Part shown: positions 8,004 through 15,197 of the stretch, piece by piece
Numbering within the stretch: position 1 is the stretch's first letter
How the letters are laid out: each line of letters begins with the position of its first letter
Program-made: the position numbers and the translations under genes
Notes under the pieces: generated by a model
What the model was told of the DNA's origin: nothing
The model's database searches: none
The model's input: only the letters and a program-made list of their open reading frames with translations
Source of the DNA: Rhizobium sophoriradicis
GTDB taxonomy: Bacteria; Pseudomonadota; Alphaproteobacteria; Rhizobiales; Rhizobiaceae
Direction of reading: 5' to 3'
Assembly (NCBI RefSeq): GCF_003939025.1
Contig: NZ_RQIH01000001.1
Location: 186,001 to 250,000, forward strand
Length of the DNA stretch: 64,000 nucleotides

Positions 8004-9500
8004 CTATCTTGCAATGGTCGTAGAAGACAGGAGATAGCTCTCCAGCCGTGCGGATCGGAAGGTCCAGTTCCGCCAGCCACGCCGGCGCATCTGAAAATTC
8101 TTGGAGAGATAGTAGCGAAGCGTCACCGCTTCGCTCCTCTTGTCGATCAGGTGGTCCGGCAGCATCTGGATATAGCGATCGAGCGCCGGAATGACGGATG
8201 GGCCGAGCGAGGAGAGATAGTCGAGATCGAGCGGCGGGCCTTCCTGGCTGATCTCTTGGCTGTGGGCGACATTGAAGCGGGCGATAAAAGCCGGAAAATC
8301 GATGAAGGAACTGATGTAGAGAACCAGAAGGAGGGAGGCGAGGTTCGCGGCGATCAGCCATGCGTTGGAACGGTTGAACAAAATGCGCAGCAGGATCAGG
8401 ACAAGACCGATGGCGACGATGCCCATCCAGAGACCGGCGGCGACACGCAGCTCCGTTAGCGAGTAGACCTCGACGTAAAGCCCGAGCCGCAGCATCGAGG
8501 ACAGGCAGAGCAGGACATTCTGACCGATCCAGGCATGGACGAGGCCGCGGATCAGCGCGCTATGATCGCCGGGGCCGCCGCGCCGCATCGCGATGAGAAC
8601 GAAACCGGCGGCGAGAAGCGCCGTGGCAATCAGCGGATAGGCGCCGCGATGCGCATATTCGGCGTGGCTCATGTGCTCGGGCAGATCTGCGCCGCCCCAG
8701 AGATAGACGAGATCGAGAAGCGTCGGCACGGCAAAAATCGCGTTGAACAAGACGAGCGATCGCAACAGCGAAGCATGGCCAAGAAGCGCATTCCTGGCGG
8801 GCACGATCATGAACGATCTGCCGGCTTGCGATCTTGCAGCGCGACGCTTCAGGCGCGGCCGCAACATCGCCCAGACCACGATAGCGGTCATGATCCAGAA
8901 GCCGATCCGCCAAAGATCGAGGAACTGCAGCAAAACGGCAAAATCGATGCTGCGCAGGGCGATCTCGATCAGCGGATTGGCCGCAGCAAAGAGCGATATG
9001 AAGATCGCTGCGAAAATGACCGGCATTACCCAGAGGCCGACGCCCTGTCGGACCACAGCAAAAGAAAATCGTTTGGCCGGAGTCGCAAAATATTTCCGGA
9101 CACTCTCGCCAAGCCGCAAGGGAATAACGACGGCGAAGCGGAAAAACACCAGGGGCAGGTCGGTGAGCCGGCGAGGCATCAGCCTGGCGCAGACGAGAGC
9201 AACCGACATCAGTGCGCCCAAACAATGGACAAGGCCGGTGAACGAGGGCGCCTCCACAAGCGGCGCCGAAGCCAGGACCAAAGAACCGAGCAGGGAAGCC
9301 GCCATCGAAAACTGCGGTCTCCTCCTGGCCGAAAACAGAATGCCGGCGCAGACGGCGAGCGCAAAAAGAAAGAGGTTTATCCCGAGTTCCTGGGCAAAGA
9401 TCAGAAAATCCGCAAGTGCCACCAGCGCAAGCAGCGCCAAGGTCCGGCGGCTGCCGCGTTTGATCGTCATCGGCTCTGTCAAAATATCGGTTGTATCCAT
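8004..9500 (-). CDS. Polytopic membrane protein, DUF4173/DUF4153-like
   Basis: A 498-residue protein with about ten or more hydrophobic segments and an arginine-rich soluble C-terminus. The segment EYAHRGAYPLIATALLAAG (about 281-299) is the most recognisable part and resembles the DUF4173 family of bacterial membrane proteins. GAGGAGCAGCA precedes the ATG. It is the first gene of an operon with the response regulator and kinase. The function of the family is not known; co-transcription with a kinase that lacks a periplasmic domain suggests a part in sensing or a target of the pathway (inference). Confidence 0.75.
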   Translation of the reverse strand: MDTTDILTEPMTIKRGSRRTLALLALVALADFLIFAQELGINLFLFALAVCAGILFSARRRPQFSMAASLLGSLVLASAPLVEAPSFTGLVHCLGALMSVALVCARLMPRRLTDLPLVFFRFAVVIPLRLGESVRKYFATPAKRFSFAVVRQGVGLWVMPVIFAAIFISLFAAANPLIEIALRSIDFAVLLQFLDLWRIGFWIMTAIVVWAMLRPRLKRRAARSQAGRSFMIVPARNALLGHASLLRSLVLFNAIFAVPTLLDLVYLWGGADLPEHMSHAEYAHRGAYPLIATALLAAGFVLIAMRRGGPGDHSALIRGLVHAWIGQNVLLCLSSMLRLGLYVEVYSLTELRVAAGLWMGIVAIGLVLILLRILFNRSNAWLIAANLASLLLVLYISSFIDFPAFIARFNVAHSQEISQEGPPLDLDYLSSLGPSVIPALDRYIQMLPDHLIDKRSEAVTLRYYLSKNFQMRRRGWRNWTFRSARLESYLLSSTTIAR

Positions 9501-9630
9501 TGCTGCTCCTCTTGCAAATGCCGCGTTGCGATCACGATAGCCTGGTGTCCGAACCCGTCGCGGCAGGGGTGTCTTGAGACGCTTCCCTCAGCCACCATCC
9601 GTCATTGCGGAGGCGATCAGGCAAAGCGGA

Positions 9631-9649
9631 GGGGGCGGGGCGGGGCGGG
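9631..9649 (+). other. G-quadruplex-type motif
   Basis: The 19 bases GGGGGCGGGGCGGGGCGGG contain four runs of three to five G separated by single C residues, which satisfies the usual intrastrand G-quadruplex pattern with very short loops. It lies on the plus strand 131 bases upstream of the start of the minus-strand DUF4173-type gene, so in the template strand sense it sits in or near that promoter region. Whether it folds in the cell is not shown by sequence. Confidence 0.6.
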
Positions 9650-9743
9650 CTAACGTTCTTGCTCATGGCGGGAAGATGCCGCGCCGGATTGCAGATTTTG
9701 TGCAGAAAGCGAGGAGCAATTCAGGAAATCGCCCCAGCGCGTC

Positions 9744-9763
9744 GCGCGTCTGTTCAGACGCGC
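9744..9763. repeat. Perfect 9-bp inverted repeat
   Basis: GCGCGTCTG (9744-9752) and CAGACGCGC (9755-9763) are exact reverse complements with two bases between them. There is no T-tract on either side, so a terminator is unlikely; a protein-binding site or cruciform-type hairpin is possible. Confidence 0.5.
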
Positions 9764-9878
9764 AGGCGACACTGCAACATCAGGCAGTCGCCGGCGAAGG
9801 CAGGGTCAGATCCTAACTCGGGCATATGTTGGAGCCGTTCTTCTTCCGCAAAGAAGAGCGAGGGAAGAATAAAGGACT

Positions 9879-10067
9879 TTATCTGAATCGCTGTGCACGT
9901 CTGGCATTGTGCAGCAGTTCGCAGGCCGTCGCGAACGGCCCGAAAAGCTTCAGCAGCGACGCTTGTTCCTCGGCATCGATATGGTGACGAGCGCAAAATT
10001 CCGTGACGGACCAGACTTTCGTCAGATCGTCCGTTTCGATTTGCCTGGGTTCGATGTGTTCGGTCAA
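9879..10067 (-). CDS. Small hypothetical protein, 62 aa
   Basis: A 62-residue hydrophilic protein starting at a TTG codon (10065-10067) with a strong GGAGG ribosome binding site seven bases upstream, which decides the start. It has no membrane segment or signal peptide. The segment TDDLTKVWSVTEFCARHHIDAEE (about 12-34) looks like a short helical domain with one cysteine. I do not recognise a named family; it has the look of short conserved rhizobial proteins. It stands alone on the minus strand. Confidence 0.6.
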   Translation of the reverse strand: MTEHIEPRQIETDDLTKVWSVTEFCARHHIDAEEQASLLKLFGPFATACELLHNARRAQRFR

Positions 10068-10177
10068 CGGCGTGTCCTCCGAACAACAAGACTACGCGCC
10101 TGAGGATTTTATAAGAACTAGCTAAAAAGGATTACGAGCAACTATATCCAGAAAGTATCTATCAAGAAAGCAGATGC

Positions 10178-10212
10178 GAAAACGCCCGCCGATCGCGCGG
10201 CGGGCGTCTTGT
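10178..10212 (-). terminator. Rho-independent terminator of the RapA-like gene
   Basis: ACGCCCGCCG (10182-10191) pairs exactly with CGGCGGGCGT (10198-10207) around a six-base loop. Read on the minus strand the stem is followed by TTTTCGC, a short U-tract. It lies 28 nt beyond the stop codon at 10235. Confidence 0.8.
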
Positions 10213-10234
10213 CTCACTGATCTATTGCTTCGGA

Positions 10235-10951
10235 TCAAACACCGACGCCATCCGGATGAGCGTCCGTGCCGACGATGTTGAGCGTTACCTTGGCAGTGTC
10301 CGTATTGCCTTCGCCGTCGGAGATCTTGTAATAGCGGAGAACTTCCGTGTAGGTCACGCCTGCATCCAGATCGGCGTTCAGGTCGTAGGTGAACGTGCCA
10401 TCCGACTTGACATGGAACGTGCCATACGTGCCGGCAACGTCGGTTACGGCGTCGGCAGCGGCGTCAACCTTGGTGCTCAGGAACTGGCGCAGGAACATCT
10501 TGCCGTTGTCGCCGGCAATGTCGTTGTCCAGAACGTTGCCGCCAATGGGCTGGCCTTCGGTGAAGTTGTAGGTGTCATCGACAGCGACCGGCTTGATCTG
10601 GGTCACGCCCTGGATGTTCAGGGTGAACAGGCCCATATCGGTGTGACCGGCGCCGTCGGAGATCTTGTAGGAAACCTTTTCTACCAGCGTCTCACCGTTG
10701 GCGAAACCGATCTTGGCAGCATCGCTCAGCACATAGGTGTAGCTGCCGTCGGCCTTGACGAAGAACGTGCCGTAGTCGCCCTGGATTTCGGTGATCTGAC
10801 CGGCCCGCTTGGCGCCGACCGTCTGCTGGTCGAAGGCGCGCAGGAACAGGTTGCCGTTGTCGGAGGAATCGTTGGACAGAAGATTTCCGGAAATTACGTC
10901 GGTTTCTGCAAAAGTTGCACTATCATCAGTTGCGTGAATCAGGGAAGCCAT
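10235..10951 (-). CDS. rapA: RapA-type adhesin with two cadherin-like (VCBS-type) domains
   Basis: A 238-residue protein made of two homologous domains: residues about 1-115 and 116-230. Each has an Asp/Asn-rich opening (ATDDSATF and AVDDTYNF), a GNLLSND or GNVLDND turn, and the strand pattern YGTFxVKxDGxxTYxL followed by YKISDG. There is no N-terminal signal peptide. Length (24 kDa) and two-domain layout match the Rhizobium-adhering proteins RapA1/RapA2, calcium-binding lectin-like proteins secreted by the PrsDE type I system that bind polysaccharide at the cell pole (family knowledge). TAGGAGAAACTA precedes the ATG. It has its own terminator and long AT-rich leader. Confidence 0.75.
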   Translation of the reverse strand: MASLIHATDDSATFAETDVISGNLLSNDSSDNGNLFLRAFDQQTVGAKRAGQITEIQGDYGTFFVKADGSYTYVLSDAAKIGFANGETLVEKVSYKISDGAGHTDMGLFTLNIQGVTQIKPVAVDDTYNFTEGQPIGGNVLDNDIAGDNGKMFLRQFLSTKVDAAADAVTDVAGTYGTFHVKSDGTFTYDLNADLDAGVTYTEVLRYYKISDGEGNTDTAKVTLNIVGTDAHPDGVGV

Positions 10952-11007
10952 TAGTTTCTCCTAAAATTGTTTTTCAGTGGGTCATTTTGACCTTTGCGAG
11001 CGGCTTC

Positions 11008-11036
11008 TTTAACAACTTATTAATCATGCAAGTCAA
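11008..11036 (-). promoter_or_regulatory. Weak candidate promoter of the RapA-like gene
   Basis: On the minus strand TTGACT (11031-11036) and GTTAAA (11008-11013) are separated by 17 bases in an AT-rich stretch 57 bases above the ATG. The -10 match is poor (three of six), so this is only a candidate. Confidence 0.25.
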
Positions 11037-11600
11037 TGGGGTATTTAACGCAAGGTTAACATTCATCCATAACGTGCATGGACGCTTAAGAAGCGACCAA
11101 TACGTTACCTCCTTCAATCAAATTTGAAGCAATTTGGACCAATTTACACCCGGTAAACTTGAAAGAACCTCCCTCGTGACTATGCTGCGGCGGCGCTCTT
11201 CTGTCGCTGCTTGTATGCCGGCTGCACACCATTGCAATCCGTGACGCCGGCACCTACCTTGTGGCCGCAGTCGATCTGACCGGACACCCAAGCGGTGCCG
11301 ACACGTGAATGAACGCAATAGGATCGGCGGCATGCGCCATCCGGGCGGGCCATGGGCAATCCCAGCAGCAAGCTGATTTAGCCGGCAGCCGTCAGAGGAT
11401 TTCTTTGAACCACGACATGGCGACTGCGGTTGCGGTCGTTGATCGGCCGGCGCAGGGGTCGCGATCCTGTCCCAAACTGCTGGAGCGTGAAGGGATTTCC
11501 CTTCTTAGCCGCCATGAATGCAGGCCTGATTGCCTGATAAACGCGGCTGACGGAGGAGCGGCCTGCCATCCAGACAGGGGGCCAGACAAGGAGAATGCGA
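11037..11600. other. Long non-coding or poorly coding interval before rpsU
   Basis: Between the RapA-like gene and the bS21 gene there are about 650 bases. The part nearest rapA is AT-rich leader. The remainder holds one weak minus-strand frame (11180-11353, listed separately) and otherwise only short frames without ribosome binding sites. The rpsU promoter and 5' leader must be within the last part; no clear hexamers were identified. Confidence 0.5.
11180..11353 (-). CDS. Possible small cysteine-containing protein, 57 aa
   Basis: A short frame starting MARPDGACRR and ending KQRQKSAAAA. Codons from about residue 17 onward show a strong preference for G or C in third position, as in real genes here, and the segment GQIDCGHKVGAGVTDCNG has two cysteines in a glycine-rich setting. 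There is no clear Shine-Dalgarno sequence. It may be a true small gene or the 3' remnant of a longer one. Confidence 0.25.
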   Translation of the reverse strand: MARPDGACRRSYCVHSRVGTAWVSGQIDCGHKVGAGVTDCNGVQPAYKQRQKSAAAA

Positions 11601-11834
11601 ATGCAGGTACTCGTCAGAGACAACAACATCGATCAAGCCCTGAGGGCGTTGAAAAAGAAAATGCAGCGCGAAGGGCTGTTCCGCGAAATGAAGGAACGGC
11701 GCGCCTATGAGAAGCCGTCCGAACGCCGCGTCAGAGAAAAAGCCCAGGCGATCAGCCGGCAGCGCAAGGCCGCACGCAAGAAGATGCAGCGGGAAGGACT
11801 GCTGGCCGGGCGTAAGCAGACGGCAGCGCGTTGA
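11601..11834 (+). CDS. rpsU: Small ribosomal subunit protein bS21 (paralogue)
   Basis: A 77-residue basic protein beginning [20 protein letters not shown], the signature of alphaproteobacterial bS21, with the usual lysine/arginine-rich helical C-terminus. Two ATGs are in frame; AAGGAG at 11588-11593 is spaced correctly for the one at 11601 and too close to the one at 11595, so 11601 is chosen. KKMQREGL occurs twice (about 20-27 and 64-71). bS21 helps the 30S subunit engage mRNA leaders. Rhizobia often carry more than one rpsU; this copy is in an operon with a 64-aa protein and an AlkB-like oxygenase rather than next to ordinary ribosomal or cold-shock genes. Confidence 0.92.
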   Translation: MQVLVRDNNIDQALRALKKKMQREGLFREMKERRAYEKPSERRVREKAQAISRQRKAARKKMQREGLLAGRKQTAAR

Positions 11835-11857
11835 TAGCTTTCCCGAAAGGATAGACA

Positions 11858-12052
11858 ATGGACGAAGCGAATAGTTTTGTCGTTTCAGAAGAACGCCTCG
11901 AGGATTGCCGTGATGTGGTCGAGCCGGATCTGCAGGACCTGATCCAGCGTGCGCTGACAACGGGCTTTTCACGGGAGGAAATCCTGATAGCCGTTAGTGA
12001 ACTGGTCGCAGAAGACTTCGCAACGGTCACGGAAACTCCAAGCGTGCATTGA
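11858..12052 (+). CDS. Small hypothetical protein, 64 aa, between rpsU and the AlkB-like gene
   Basis: A 64-residue acidic protein (MDEANSFVVSEERLEDC) with a predicted helical centre, QDLIQRALTTGFSREEILIAV, and no membrane segment. GAAAGGATAGACA precedes the ATG. It begins 23 nt after rpsU and ends 7 nt before the AlkB-like gene, so it is almost certainly co-transcribed and translated. The strongly acidic composition next to a very basic ribosomal protein is notable. No family was recognised. Confidence 0.7.
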   Translation: MDEANSFVVSEERLEDCRDVVEPDLQDLIQRALTTGFSREEILIAVSELVAEDFATVTETPSVH

Positions 12053-12059
12053 GGAACGA

Positions 12060-12635
12060 ATGGTGACGGGGCAGGAGGATCTCTTTGGGCAGGCCGGCGA
12101 CCGCTTTCCGGAGGGATTCCGATATTCGCCGGATGTCGTTCCCCCGGATCTGCAGCGCTCCGTTCTCGAAGCGGTACCCGCCCTGCCGTTCAAAGCCTTC
12201 GACTTCCATGGGTTCGAAGGCAAGCGCAGGACGGTTTCCTTCGGCTGGAAATATGACTTCGACAGTCAGAGCATCAGGAAAATAGAGCCGATACCGTCAT
12301 TGCTGCTACCCATTCGTGAGATCGCGGCAGGTTTCGCAGGAATAGAGGCGGAGGCGCTCGAGCATGCTCTCGTGACCGAATACGCACCCGGGGCTCCGAT
12401 CGGCTGGCACAGGGACAAATTGGTGTTCGGCCGTGTCATTGGCATTTCCCTGCTTTCGTCCTGCACCTTCAGGCTGAGACGTCGGAATGGCGACAAATGG
12501 CAAAGGCAATCGCTGGTGCTTGATCCCGGCTCAGCCTATCTTCTGGCCGGCGCGTCAAGAAAGCTCTGGGAACATTCCATCCCGCCCGTCGACCGTCTGC
12601 GCTATTCGGTTACCTTCCGGGAGTTGGCTCGGTAA
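12060..12635 (+). CDS. AlkB-like 2-oxoglutarate/Fe(II)-dependent dioxygenase
   Basis: A 191-residue protein with the complete AlkB-type active site: iron ligands H117 and D119 (GWHRDK) and H172 (WEHSIPP), and arginines R181/R187 in RLRYSVTFR for 2-oxoglutarate and substrate binding. The start at 12060 follows GAGGA; the longer frame from 11997 would overlap the preceding gene. Length and motifs match short bacterial AlkB homologues that oxidatively remove alkyl groups from nucleic acid bases; the lack of the E. coli AlkB N-terminal lid region makes the exact substrate open. Its position behind rpsU makes an RNA target worth considering (inference). Confidence 0.85.
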   Translation: MVTGQEDLFGQAGDRFPEGFRYSPDVVPPDLQRSVLEAVPALPFKAFDFHGFEGKRRTVSFGWKYDFDSQSIRKIEPIPSLLLPIREIAAGFAGIEAEALEHALVTEYAPGAPIGWHRDKLVFGRVIGISLLSSCTFRLRRRNGDKWQRQSLVLDPGSAYLLAGASRKLWEHSIPPVDRLRYSVTFRELAR

Positions 12636-12696
12636 GTCGCGGGAACATCGACGTCAGCAGATGGTTACTCCGTCTTTTGCACAGATGGAGATAATA

Positions 12697-13176
12697 ATGG
12701 TCGAGCATGACGATGTGACGCGCGTGTGGGAGTTGATCGACAGGATCGGCTTCTGCATGCTGACGACCCGCAACGGCGACGACCTGCGCGCCCGACCGAT
12801 GTCAGCCTATAGCGCACAGCTTGAGAATGCGGTCTATTTTCTAACCGATCTCGCCAGCCACAAGGACGATGAGATCGCCCGCTGGCCCAACGTGTGCCTC
12901 GCCTTCGCCGACAGCAAGGGACAGAAATATGTCTCCGTATCGGGAACGGCCGAGGTGCAGAACGATCGCGAGAAGATCCGGGAATTATGGGCGACGCCGG
13001 CAAAGGCATGGTGGGACAACCCTGACGACCCTTCCATCCGTATTCTGAAGATTACCCCGTCTTCGGCCGAATATTGGGACAGCCCGGGCACAATTATCAG
13101 CTACATCAAAATGGCGGCCGCAGCGGTCTCCAACAGCAAACCGGACATGGGCGACAATGCCGAGGTCAAGTTCTAA
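12697..13176 (+). CDS. General stress protein 26-like, pyridoxamine-phosphate-oxidase fold
   Basis: A 159-residue split-barrel protein. The start at 12697 (MVEHDDVTRVWELIDRIG) is preceded by GGAG; the frame is open upstream but those residues overlap the AlkB-like gene. Family features are FCMLTTRNGDDLRARPM (about 19-35), VYFLTD, and WWDNPDDPSIRILKITP near 110-126, as in the GSP26 / Pyrid_ox_like group, which binds FMN or F420-type flavins. A true PNPOx role is unlikely because the PLP-binding residues of PdxH are not evident. It begins 61 nt after the AlkB-like gene and may share its transcript. Confidence 0.85.
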   Translation: MVEHDDVTRVWELIDRIGFCMLTTRNGDDLRARPMSAYSAQLENAVYFLTDLASHKDDEIARWPNVCLAFADSKGQKYVSVSGTAEVQNDREKIRELWATPAKAWWDNPDDPSIRILKITPSSAEYWDSPGTIISYIKMAAAAVSNSKPDMGDNAEVKF

Positions 13177-13191
13177 CGCCGGCAACTTCGT

Positions 13192-14103
13192 TCAAGCCGG
13201 GTTAGCTGACGCCTTGACGAAATCGATGAAGGCGCGGAGCGGTGCAGGCACCAGGCGCCGTCCGGGATAATAGAGAAACGGCCCCGAAAAGCGCTGCCAC
13301 CAGGGTTCGAGAATGGGCTCGAGAACACCACTGTCAAAATACGGGCGCAGCCAGTCTTCGAAAATGCTGATCACGCCCGTGCCCGCTATGGCGGCGTCGA
13401 CAGACAGATCGGTCGCCCCGCCGACTTTGACGATCAGTGGTCCTGATGGTTCGACCCGCACCACTTCGCCGTCCCGCTCATATTCCCAGGGCGTCGTCAG
13501 CGCACCGCTGTCAAAACGGCCCAGCAGGCAGGCATGATCGAGAAGTTCGCTCGGATGTTGCGGCCGGCCATGACGGTCGAGATAGTCGGGGGATGCGGCA
13601 GTGGCAAAGCGCTGCTGGCGCGGCCCGATCGGAATCGCGATCATATCCTGCTCCAGCCGCTCGTCATAGCGGATGCCGGCATCGCATCCGGCAGCAAGCA
13701 CGTCGACGAAGCTCTCCTCGGCGACGATCTCGAGGCGAATATCGGGATAGGCGGCGAGGAATGGCGGAACGATGGCTGGCAGCACCAGCCGCGCCGCACT
13801 GACCGGCACATTGAGCCGCAGCGAACCGGCTGGCCTATCGCGAAATCGGTTGACTACATCGAGCGCGGCCTCCACCTCCGTCAAAGCAGGGCCAAGCCGT
13901 TCCAGCAGGCCTTTGCCCGCTTCGGTTGGAACGACGCTTCGCGTGGTGCGGTTGAGCAGTCTGACCCCGAGCTCAGCTTCGAGGCGACGCACCGCCTCGC
14001 TCAAGAAGGAGGCGCTGCTGCCGCTGGCCCGCGCCGCCTCGCGAAAACCTCCGGCTCGCGCCACGGCGACAAAGGCATTGAGATCGTTTAAATCTGCTTT
14101 CAC
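13192..14103 (-). CDS. LysR-family transcriptional regulator
   Basis: A 303-residue LysR protein starting at a GTG (14101-14103): VKADLNDLNAFVAVARAGGFREAARASGSSASFLSEAVRRLE is the N-terminal winged helix-turn-helix (quoted here only to position about 5-45). The C-terminal effector domain has the family strand LRLNVPVSAARLVL and C-terminal YYPGRR. It is divergent from an aldo/keto reductase gene with 97 nt between the starts, the classical LysR arrangement; the reductase is its likely target. Convergent with the GSP26-like gene. Confidence 0.9.
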   Translation of the reverse strand: MKADLNDLNAFVAVARAGGFREAARASGSSASFLSEAVRRLEAELGVRLLNRTTRSVVPTEAGKGLLERLGPALTEVEAALDVVNRFRDRPAGSLRLNVPVSAARLVLPAIVPPFLAAYPDIRLEIVAEESFVDVLAAGCDAGIRYDERLEQDMIAIPIGPRQQRFATAASPDYLDRHGRPQHPSELLDHACLLGRFDSGALTTPWEYERDGEVVRVEPSGPLIVKVGGATDLSVDAAIAGTGVISIFEDWLRPYFDSGVLEPILEPWWQRFSGPFLYYPGRRLVPAPLRAFIDFVKASANPA

Positions 14104-14200
14104 TGTTCGCCACTCCGCACGGCTCGTACGGATTGTACCCGGTTTTCACACGATCCGCCAAGGCGTAGTCTTGGCGGCATCTCTTGAAAGGAGTGAGATC

Positions 14201-15076
14201 ATGTCCATTATCGATCAGGCCGGCAGCGTCAATCTCGGCGACCGCAACGTCAAGCGACTTGGCTATGGCGCCATGCAGCTCGCCGGGCCAGGCGTGTTCG
14301 GCCCGCCCAGGGATCATGGCGCTGCGCTTGCGGTGCTGCGCGAGGCGGTCGCCAGCGGTGTGAACCACATCGACACCAGCGATTTCTACGGTCCGCACGT
14401 CACCAACCAGATCATCCGCGAAGCCCTCCACCCCTATTGCGATGATCTCGTCATCGTCACCAAGGTCGGCGCCAGGCGCGGCACGGACGGATCCTGGATT
14501 CCGGCTTTCTCGCGCCATGAGCTGACGCAGGCAGTGCACGACAATCTTCGCAACCTCGGTCTTGACGTGCTTGACGTCGTCAACCTCAGGATCATGTTCG
14601 ACGTGCATGGCCCGGCCGAAGGGTCGATCGAAGCGCCGCTGACGGTGCTTGCCGATCTCCAACGACAAGGCTTGGTTCGCCACGTGGGCTTAAGCAATGC
14701 CACATCGAAGCAGATCGCCGAAGGGCGCGGAATCACCGAGATCGTCTGCGTGCAGAATCAGTACAATCTGGCACATCGGGCAGACGATCGCCTGATCGAC
14801 GAACTCGCCCGCGAGGGCACCGCCTATGTGCCCTTCTTCCCGCTCGGGGGCTTTACGCCGCTGCAGTCCTCGACGCTCTCCAATGTCGCCGCACGCCTCG
14901 ATGCGACACCCATGCAGGTGGCACTCGCCTGGCTGCTGCGTCGCGCGCCCAACATCCTGCTGATCCCCGGCACCTCCTCCGTCGGTCATCTCAGGGAGAA
15001 CCTCGCCGCTGCCGGGCTCATGCTGCCGGATGAAGCTATCGAGGAATTGAACCAGATGGCCGATATCGCCGCCTGA
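14201..15076 (+). CDS. Aldo/keto reductase
   Basis: A 291-residue (beta/alpha)8 NADPH-dependent oxidoreductase. The start at 14201 has AAAGGAG 8 nt upstream and gives MSIIDQAGSVNLGDRNVKRL; the longer frame runs back through the divergent LysR gene and is rejected. Catalytic residues visible are D58 (NHIDTSDFYG), Y63 and K88 (IVTKVG). The C-terminal cofactor segment is ILLIPGTSSVGHLREN. It resembles the oxidoreductase group around YdbC/IolS-type AKRs. The substrate is unknown; the LysR gene alongside suggests induction by a carbonyl compound (inference). Confidence 0.9.
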   Translation: MSIIDQAGSVNLGDRNVKRLGYGAMQLAGPGVFGPPRDHGAALAVLREAVASGVNHIDTSDFYGPHVTNQIIREALHPYCDDLVIVTKVGARRGTDGSWIPAFSRHELTQAVHDNLRNLGLDVLDVVNLRIMFDVHGPAEGSIEAPLTVLADLQRQGLVRHVGLSNATSKQIAEGRGITEIVCVQNQYNLAHRADDRLIDELAREGTAYVPFFPLGGFTPLQSSTLSNVAARLDATPMQVALAWLLRRAPNILLIPGTSSVGHLRENLAAAGLMLPDEAIEELNQMADIAA

Positions 15077-15089
15077 CGGCATGTGAAGC

Positions 15090-15106
15090 GTGCCGGCGGC
15101 CGGCAC
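15090..15106. repeat. Inverted repeat after the aldo/keto reductase gene
   Basis: GTGCCGGC (15090-15097) and GCCGGCAC (15099-15106) are exact reverse complements around one base. It lies 14 nt after the stop codon and upstream of the stronger terminator at 15135-15163. Confidence 0.4.
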
Positions 15107-15132
15107 ACGTGCTGCGCTTAGCGGATTATACA

Positions 15133-15168
15133 GGAAATCCAGGGCCATCCGGTCCCTGGATTTTCTGC
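15133..15168. terminator. Bidirectional rho-independent terminator
   Basis: AAATCCAGGG (15135-15144) pairs with CCCTGGATTT (15154-15163) across a nine-base loop. The plus strand continues TTCTGCT, and the minus strand runs into TTTCCTG, so it can end both the aldo/keto reductase transcript and the convergent PPK2 transcript. Confidence 0.75.
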
Positions 15169-15197
15169 TGCGTCAGCCGACCTGTCGCGCCACGCCT

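Larger units (their letters stand above)
9501..9878. other. Intergenic region with G-rich tract and a hairpin; no convincing gene
   Basis: This 378-nt stretch lies upstream of the DUF4173-type operon and downstream of the 62-aa gene, and should contain the operon promoter. Two structures stand out: a G-rich tract at 9631-9649 and a perfect inverted repeat at 9744-9763, both listed separately. Short open frames here have no recognisable protein features and no good ribosome binding sites. Confidence 0.6.

Noticed and set aside
8535..9653. A 372-codon plus-strand frame
   Set aside because: It is antisense to the DUF4173-type membrane protein gene, which has hydrophobic segments and a good ribosome binding site; the plus-strand product is charged low-complexity sequence.
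9754..10089. A 111-codon minus-strand frame overlapping the 62-aa gene
   Set aside because: It is in a different frame from the 62-aa gene, which has a strong ribosome binding site at its TTG, and its own start has none.
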